Virus record (IMG/VR): IMGVR_UViG_3300042292_001008
Span: 1-28,485 of that record
Length of the DNA stretch: 28,485 nt
DNA from: a virus
Reading direction: 5' to 3' (one strand)
Shown here: positions 24,832 to 28,485 of the stretch, in pieces
Layout of the letters: every line of letters starts with the position of its first letter
Position numbering within the stretch: position 1 is the first letter of the stretch
Made by a program: the position numbers and the translations under genes
The notes under the pieces: generated by a model
Told to the model about the DNA's origin: nothing
Database searches by the model: none
Seen by the model: the letters and a program-made list of their open reading frames with translations, nothing else

Positions 24832-24934
24832 TGTATTTAATATTCCACATTCACTATTTTCTACAAATATGAAAAAATATTAAATACAACGTAATCAGCA
24901 TTAAATGGGCAGTCTGTCTCAAGCTGTCCATTTA
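24832..24934 (+). ncRNA. Candidate structured small RNA
   Basis: Transcription from the consensus promoter would begin with TGTATTTAATATT (24832-24844), which pairs perfectly with AATATTAAATACA (24876-24888) around a 31-base loop. A second stem follows: TAAATGGGCAG (24902-24912) with CTGTCCATTTA (24924-24934), 11 bp including one G-U, with an 11-base loop. No frame longer than ten codons with a ribosome site lies here. No T-run terminator follows the second stem, so the 3' end is unknown. The transcript could continue as an antisense RNA to the convergent terminase gene. Function unknown. Confidence 0.55.
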
Positions 24935-24978
24935 TGATAAAAAATTAACTTACTTACTTACTTAGTTATGCTTGAAAT

Positions 24979-25036
24979 TGATGATGTATTTAATTTTGTA
25001 TAATTGCAACATTAATATGAGGGGAATACATCATCA
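24979..25036. repeat. 12-bp perfect inverted repeat beside terminase stop
   Basis: TGATGATGTATT (24979-24990) and AATACATCATCA (25025-25036) are perfect complements around a 34-base loop. The right arm ends two bases before the terminase TAG (25039-25041). No T-run follows on either strand, so it may be an mRNA 3' stabilising stem rather than a classical terminator. Confidence 0.7.
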
Positions 25037-25038
25037 CC

Positions 25039-26424
25039 CTAAAATTTATTCTTAAAGTTATAACTTTTTTCATAATTAATAACCATATGTCTAATATTAT
25101 TAAACTCCCATTCTTTTAACCCCATAATAAGCGTTCTCATACCATCAGGTGCATGGCTATGTTCATGTCTTATCCTATTATATTTAGTATCGGTTACATA
25201 CCTTTTAATTTCTTCTATCTCCCTACCACATCCTTTAGAATTAAACCGTATACTATGCCACATCCGCCTTATATAATCAATATCTTCTAATAAATCACTA
25301 CTTCTTCTCACAATACGACAATTTAATTCACGGTTCATAATATTAAACCTACTATTACCACTTGTTTGTTCCAACTGCATAGCATCATGCGGTAGGTATA
25401 CTACATAGTTATTTGTGTTGAGGTTAGATAACATTGATTTTATCTCATTAATAATAACTGATATGCTACAATTGCGATAACTATTACTCGCAATAAAATA
25501 TATCTTATCATCAATTAAATGCCCATACCATACCACAGTAGCGTCAGTCATCCCCAAATCTAACCCAATATATAACTTTTTGTTACTACAATACCCAACA
25601 TCTGCCAATATAGGACTAGGATATATAGCACCCTCATCCGCACTATCCCAATCACATAAAAACTCCTGCCTCTTCAAATTCTCATCCATCGGTATAGCGT
25701 CATACTCATCCTGTGTCATTATACCCAAATCAAATACATCTTGCTTCATTACCAACCAATCAGGATACTTATCTGGATTATTTGTTATCATATTATACAA
25801 CTCATACATGTGATTCCTACCCCTCACAGTACTACATATAAACATCCCCCCATTCTTCTCCTTTACCATAGGTAATAAATTCCCATACTTTTCCATCCCA
25901 TTATCCTTGATCAATGCAAACTCATCTAATACTATATTCTTGAACCCTGCACCCGCCTTGTTATCCTTTACCAATCCCTCAAACTTGATCCCACTTATAA
26001 CCTCTTTCGTGTTGAAGTGATAATTTAACTCTAACGGATTACTACTAAACTTACTTATCCCACTAGCAATATCAATTAATTTAAACCCATTGTTCATCAC
26101 ATTTTCTATATATATCTCCCTCACCTGATTTTCAAATGGTGCAAATATACAACTCCTCATCCTACCTATACCACTTATTAACCCATTAACAGCCAATGCC
26201 CTCTCCCTACATAACATCCCATGTTGTAAATGAAACATCAATGTACTCTTACCCAACCTCCTAGCCCATATTAATAATAAATTCTTATACCGATACTCCA
26301 CCTTACCATTAATAATACTACACTCCATCATCCGCCTATACACATCCCACTGATAATCACGTAATATCCTCTTACTTAAATCAGTCGCATCATAGTTGTT
26401 ATTAATACTACTCCTTACCCTCAT
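25039..26424 (-). CDS. terL: Terminase large subunit
   Basis: A 461-residue packaging ATPase/nuclease. Walker A is WARRLGKST (53-61), Walker B is NIVLDE (163-168), and the coupling motif is CSTVRGR (197-203). The nuclease half shows GLDLGMTDA with Asp289, YLPHDAM with Asp347 and HAPDGMRT with Asp427, the acidic residues expected of the RNase H-like fold. It cuts concatemers and drives DNA through the portal. Start is TAATG over the upstream stop. The gene is on the minus strand, apart from the head operon. Its coding strand is noticeably G-rich and C-poor compared with the capsid genes. Confidence 0.93.
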   Translation of the reverse strand: MRVRSSINNNYDATDLSKRILRDYQWDVYRRMMECSIINGKVEYRYKNLLLIWARRLGKSTLMFHLQHGMLCRERALAVNGLISGIGRMRSCIFAPFENQVREIYIENVMNNGFKLIDIASGISKFSSNPLELNYHFNTKEVISGIKFEGLVKDNKAGAGFKNIVLDEFALIKDNGMEKYGNLLPMVKEKNGGMFICSTVRGRNHMYELYNMITNNPDKYPDWLVMKQDVFDLGIMTQDEYDAIPMDENLKRQEFLCDWDSADEGAIYPSPILADVGYCSNKKLYIGLDLGMTDATVVWYGHLIDDKIYFIASNSYRNCSISVIINEIKSMLSNLNTNNYVVYLPHDAMQLEQTSGNSRFNIMNRELNCRIVRRSSDLLEDIDYIRRMWHSIRFNSKGCGREIEEIKRYVTDTKYNRIRHEHSHAPDGMRTLIMGLKEWEFNNIRHMVINYEKSYNFKNKF

Positions 26425-26846
26425 TACTTATTACCACCTAAATTACTCAATAAACTATCCCGTATATTCAATATACCATCACTACTAACTTCCTTACTCA
26501 TCATATTTAATAAATACTTTATACTCTCAATCAAATCCTTGTTACACTTATCCTTACTTAATATTAATAACTTCCTAGGGGCTATTATATTCTCAAAATA
26601 CCGATATACCCCATTTATACCATCCATAAACTCTTTGTCCTCATTTATAATCATCTCATTCTCATAATCATTCATACCCATCAAACTACTAAATACCCAA
26701 GTTTTCTTATCCAACGGGTTTATTAACTTATCCTCTACAAACTCATCTACCACCTTATTATATAACTCTAACTCACTATTTATCTCACCCAAAAATGTAT
26801 AAAATAAATAATTGTACCTTATAACAAATTTTAATTTTTTATCCAT
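26424..26846 (-). CDS. Probable terminase small subunit (by position)
   Basis: A 140-residue acidic, helical protein directly upstream of and overlapping the large terminase gene. This is the usual place for the DNA-recognition subunit. No helix-turn-helix is certain by eye: residues 20-45 (NSELELYNKVVDEFVEDKLI) and the end (ILNIRDSLLSNL) are helical. The first codons lie inside one copy of a 23-bp direct repeat whose other copy contains the upstream AAGG. If it is the small subunit, those repeats could be recognition sites, which is inference. Confidence 0.55.
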   Translation of the reverse strand: MDKKLKFVIRYNYLFYTFLGEINSELELYNKVVDEFVEDKLINPLDKKTWVFSSLMGMNDYENEMIINEDKEFMDGINGVYRYFENIIAPRKLLILSKDKCNKDLIESIKYLLNMMSKEVSSDGILNIRDSLLSNLGGNK

Positions 26847-26871
26847 ATTAATTGTACCTTATAACAAATTT
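26809..26871. repeat. Two 23-bp direct repeats spanning the small-terminase start
   Basis: Bases 26809-26831 and 26849-26871 are identical (they contain TAATTGTACCTTATAACAAA), with a 40-bp period. One copy encodes residues about 6-13 of the putative small terminase; the other is its 5' untranslated region with the ribosome site. Confidence 0.9.
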
Positions 26872-26896
26872 ATGTAAATCTACCTTAGTTGTATAT

Positions 26897-26905
26897 ATTA
26901 TACCA
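26897..26905 (-). promoter_or_regulatory. Extended -10 promoter for terminase operon
   Basis: The minus strand reads TGGTATAAT, an exact extended -10, about 50 bases upstream of the putative small-terminase start. The -35 region is T-rich (AATTTT) rather than consensus. An 18-bp GC palindrome lies a further 45 bases upstream. Confidence 0.5.
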
Positions 26906-26950
26906 CATTTTCACCAAAAAAAATTGAGATGTTTTGACTAGTTTGATTTG

Positions 26951-26996
26951 CCCCCGCAATTGCGGGGGGTACCCCCTCAATATTTCATTAAATATT
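26951..26996. repeat. GC-rich overlapping palindromes plus AT hairpin
   Basis: CCCCCGCAATTGCGGGGG (26951-26968) is a perfect 18-bp palindrome. It overlaps GGGGGTACCCCC (26965-26976), also perfect, so the central G-run can pair with either C-run. AATATTT-CATT-AAATATT (26979-26996) follows. The GC block is the most GC-rich stretch in the window. Confidence 0.9.
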
Positions 26997-27097
26997 AAAT
27001 CATAAGGTACCCCTATGTATATGTACAAGTACATAAGTACATTAGGGCATTATAAATAATTTTTTATAAATAAAAAATAATTTAACTACTATCACGC

Positions 27098-27139
27098 CCC
27101 CTGAAAGGTTGTGAGAATGTAACCAACTGGGGATTTTTT
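27098..27139 (+). terminator. Terminator-like hairpin with T6 tail
   Basis: CCCC (27098-27101) pairs with GGGG (27129-27132), and inner GGTT (27107-27110) with AACC (27121-27124), separated by small internal loops. ATTTTTT follows (27133-27139). It points on the plus strand, toward the early genes, and could block read-through from upstream. Confidence 0.4.
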
Positions 27140-27176
27140 ATCATAAATGAAAGTCACAAATGAATAACTTTACCAT

Positions 27177-27206
27177 AATTCACTATTACTATTATAATAG
27201 TGAATT
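27177..27206. repeat. 12-bp-stem palindrome
   Basis: AATTCACTATTA (27177-27188) is the exact complement of TAATAGTGAATT (27195-27206) with a six-base loop; ACTATTATAATAGT inside it is also palindromic. It is an operator- or cruciform-like site. Confidence 0.85.
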
Positions 27207-27240
27207 GTAAAAATTACCAAATTTGTAAAAATCTTGTCAA

Positions 27241-27300
27241 GTTTTTTTTTATTTTTTTGCATTTTTTTGCTTTTTTTAACTTTTTTTAACTTTTTTTGAC
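27241..27300. other. Helically phased T-tracts (predicted intrinsically bent DNA)
   Basis: Six runs of seven to nine T (27242-27250, 27252-27258, 27262-27268, 27271-27277, 27281-27287, 27291-27297) recur at about 10-bp steps. A-tracts in phase with the helical repeat are established causes of strong static curvature. Confidence 0.85.
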
Positions 27301-27331
27301 CCCAAACCGAGCCACTCAAAAAATACGCGAT

Positions 27332-27466
27332 TTTTATTCACAAATCACAATCGATTTTCATATTTGATAAATTTTTCAAGTTTTTCAAGTTTGAAAAATT
27401 TCAAAAAATGTTCATAGAAAGGCTTTTTTTTCAAATATGATAATAATTTGTGATTTGTGAATAAAA
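27332..27466. repeat. 135-bp nested inverted repeat (origin candidate)
   Basis: Outer arms TTTTATTCACAAATCACAA (27332-27350) and TTGTGATTTGTGAATAAAA (27448-27466) are perfect 19-bp complements. After a 7/7 internal loop come TCATATTTGA (27358-27367) and TCAAATATGA (27431-27440). Inside, AAATTTTTCAA (27369-27379) pairs with TTGAAAAATTT (27391-27401), with tandem TTTTTCAAG copies. It follows the bent-DNA tract. Confidence 0.9.
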
Positions 27467-27627
27467 TTCGGATTAATTTATTTATACGATTTATTCTTAA
27501 TAATTATTATATATTATATACTATATATATACTATATAAATAAAAAGTAGTATTTTAAATAGTATATATTTATATATTAAATAAGTACTTCTCAGCAACC
27601 GAACAAAAAAAAAAAAAGCAGATTGCA

Positions 27628-27663
27628 TTTTTCAAGTATGATAAATTTTTCATATTTGAAAAA
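27628..27663. repeat. Second copy of the TTTTTCAA(A/G)TATGA motif as an inverted pair
   Basis: TTTTTCAAGTATGA (27628-27641) and TCATATTTGAAAAA (27650-27663) are complementary over 14 bp apart from one G-T position, with an eight-base spacer. An identical-type motif TTTTTCAAATATGA occurs at 27427-27440 in the larger repeat. It sits just upstream of the first early promoter. Confidence 0.85.
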
Positions 27664-27670
27664 CAACCTA

Positions 27671-27700
27671 TTGACAACCATATCAAAAGTATGATATAAT
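27671..27700 (+). promoter_or_regulatory. Early promoter P1 (consensus sigma70, extended -10)
   Basis: TTGACA (27671-27676), an 18-base spacer and TGATATAAT (27692-27700) give a perfect -35 and extended -10. It directs transcription to the plus-strand early genes through a leader of about 270 bases holding a CAATAATATTATTG palindrome (27819-27832). Confidence 0.85.
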
Positions 27701-27891
27701 AATATATTTTACTAAAAAATATATTAATAAATTAATAAAATTATAATAAAAATAGTATCAATGAACTGATAAAATAAACAATAATTTACTTACAACTAAA
27801 AAAATATAAATAATATAGCAATAATATTATTGTGTAAAATCAATAACTTATAAGAATAATACAAATAATTACAATTATTTTATATAAATAC

Positions 27892-27921
27892 TTGACATTT
27901 TATAATTGCTTATGTTATAAT
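27892..27921 (+). promoter_or_regulatory. Early promoter P2 (consensus sigma70, extended -10)
   Basis: TTGACA (27892-27897), an 18-base spacer and TGTTATAAT (27913-27921) again match consensus fully. It starts about 50 bases ahead of the first early gene and is the second of two tandem promoters. Confidence 0.85.
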
Positions 27922-27978
27922 ATTGTATTAGTTGAGCAAATCAAGTAATTAATAAATAATTTTAAATGGAGTAATAAA

Positions 27979-28185
27979 ATGATCGAGTTGAGATGTTTAG
28001 ATAATAATAATGATTTGAATGATGATGACATCATTCACAACCTAAAAAATAAAATAATTATGCTAAATGATTTTATAATTATTAATAAAAATAGTAATGA
28101 CTATGTTTGTAAAGTAGTTCATTATGATTATTTAAATGATTTTAGTACTGAGCAGTTGTTAAAAATTGAGTATAGAAAATTTTAA
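27979..28185 (+). CDS. Early hypothetical protein 1
   Basis: A 68-residue acidic protein (MIELRCLDNNNDLNDDDIIHN start) without recognisable motif or membrane segment. It is the first gene after two tandem consensus promoters. ATGGAGT at 27967-27973 provides the ribosome site. The leader at 27960-27983 is repeated almost exactly before the next gene (28180-28203). Early podoviral genes of this size commonly encode host-takeover proteins, but nothing specific can be read here. Confidence 0.7.
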   Translation: MIELRCLDNNNDLNDDDIIHNLKNKIIMLNDFIIINKNSNDYVCKVVHYDYLNDFSTEQLLKIEYRKF

Positions 28186-28198
28186 ATGGAGTGTTAAA

Positions 28199-28450
28199 AT
28201 GATAAGTAAAAATAAGTTAGTTAAGTTATTAAATAATAAAGACTCTAGAAATGAGTATAGGTTTTATAACAATGCTTTATATAAGAATGATGTGCATTTT
28301 AAAAGTAGTTTAGCAGTTGATTGTATTATCAAGAAATGTTATTATAATTTGTTGTTAAGGTTGTTGCGAAAGGATGTAAGGCGTGCTGATATTTATAATG
28401 AAGTTGTTCACTTTTTGATTTGTTATGATGATGAAGAGGAGTATATATAA
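28199..28450 (+). CDS. Early hypothetical protein 2
   Basis: An 83-residue basic protein (MISKNKLVKLLNNKDSRNEY start). A longer frame can start at a TTG at 28166, but ATG 28199 has TGGAG at correct spacing and the same leader as the first early gene, so it is preferred. The middle (YNLLLRLLRKDVRRADIYNEV) is a basic helix. The TAA overlaps the next ATG. No known family. Confidence 0.7.
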   Translation: MISKNKLVKLLNNKDSRNEYRFYNNALYKNDVHFKSSLAVDCIIKKCYYNLLLRLLRKDVRRADIYNEVVHFLICYDDEEEYI

Positions 28451-28485
28451 TGATTGTATTTAATAATTTTAATAGTGATAGTTGT
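28450..28485 (+). CDS. Early hypothetical protein 3, truncated by window end
   Basis: ATG 28450 overlaps the upstream stop (TAATG) and is preceded by GAGGAG. Twelve codons (MIVFNNFNSDSC) are visible with no stop before the right edge, so this is the start of a third gene of the early operon. Function cannot be judged. Confidence 0.6.
   Translation, partial: MIVFNNFNSDSC

Larger units (their letters stand above)
26872..27978. other. Gene-free 1.1 kb control region (origin / packaging-site candidate)
   Basis: No supportable gene occurs here. In order it holds the terminase promoter, GC-rich palindromes (26951-26976), an AATATTT hairpin (26979-26996), a CCCTA-TAGGG hairpin (27011-27047), a plus-strand terminator-like hairpin (27098-27139), and a 12-bp-stem palindrome (27177-27206). 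These are followed by phased T-tracts (27241-27300), a nested inverted repeat (27332-27466), a second repeat (27628-27663) and two early promoters. It separates divergent late terminase and early genes, so it fits a replication origin, a genome-end region, or both. Confidence 0.6.

Noticed and set aside
24905-24937. Ten-codon ORF MGSLSQAVHL in the second stem of the ncRNA candidate
   Set aside because: No Shine-Dalgarno precedes it and the start lies inside the stem; not supportable as a gene.
24949-24964. Four tandem CTTA repeats
   Set aside because: Four short units are compatible with chance slippage in AT-rich DNA; noted as part of the gene-free stretch but not a feature by itself.
27011-27047. 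Possible tRNA or CRISPR-like repeats in the gene-free region (GTACAT repeats)
   Set aside because: The short GTACAT/ATGTAC units form a simple hairpin but lack cloverleaf arms, spacers of even length or any repeat unit over ten bases.
28450-28485. Possibility that the window is a complete circular genome (right end joining position 1)
   Set aside because: Joining the ends puts the last 12 codons in a frame that stops after about nine further codons, and no replication genes are present, so circular closure is not supported.

Overview
The window is part of the genome of a very AT-rich, tailed, podovirus-like (short-tailed) bacteriophage. The virion genes are the T7-type set: head-tail connector (portal), scaffold, major capsid protein, tail tubular proteins A and B, three internal virion (ejection) proteins, a long tail fiber and a terminase large subunit. 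The host is probably a Gram-negative bacterium of low GC content. This follows from an Rz1-like outer-membrane lipoprotein (o-spanin), a GH19 endolysin, and host-type sigma70 promoters (TTGACA / TGnTATAAT). TGA is used as a stop, so the standard bacterial code applies. There is no integrase, RNA polymerase or DNA polymerase here. Both ends of the window cut through gene clusters, so replication genes presumably lie outside.

Layout. (1) 1-3582, plus strand: a tightly packed string of small unknown genes, including two tandem paralogs, leading into a lysis cassette (Rz1-like lipoprotein, a GH19-like protein without the catalytic glutamates, and an intact-looking GH19 endolysin). It ends at a stem-loop shared with the convergent block. 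(2) 14925-3625, minus strand: HNH-like protein, three small proteins, portal, Bbp19-like protein, scaffold, major capsid protein, decoration-like protein, small tail-associated protein, 1483-residue tail fiber, a small unknown protein and three membrane proteins (holin candidates). Hairpins sit at several gene junctions. (3) About 14944-14978: a compact divergent promoter region. (4) 15020-24795, plus strand: tail tubular A and B and three internal virion proteins. (5) 24796-25038: a perfect-consensus promoter followed by strong stem-loops and no open frame, a candidate structured ncRNA. (6) 26846-25039, minus strand: a probable small terminase subunit and the large terminase. (7) 26872-27978: a 1.1 kb gene-free region with GC-rich palindromes, helically phased T-tracts (bent DNA), a 135-bp nested inverted repeat and repeated 14-mers. 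It is the best candidate for a replication origin, or for the genome-end/packaging region. (8) 27671-28485, plus strand: two consensus early promoters and the first early genes.

How it works together: the right-hand plus-strand promoters should start early transcription by host RNA polymerase. Late genes are split into three differently oriented blocks (heads and fiber minus, tail and ejectosome plus, terminase minus), unlike T7, where they are co-linear. The items most worth following up are the stem-loop RNA at 24.8 kb, the active/inactive GH19 pair, the bent-DNA and nested-repeat region at 27.2-27.7 kb, and the attenuator-like leader of the major capsid gene.
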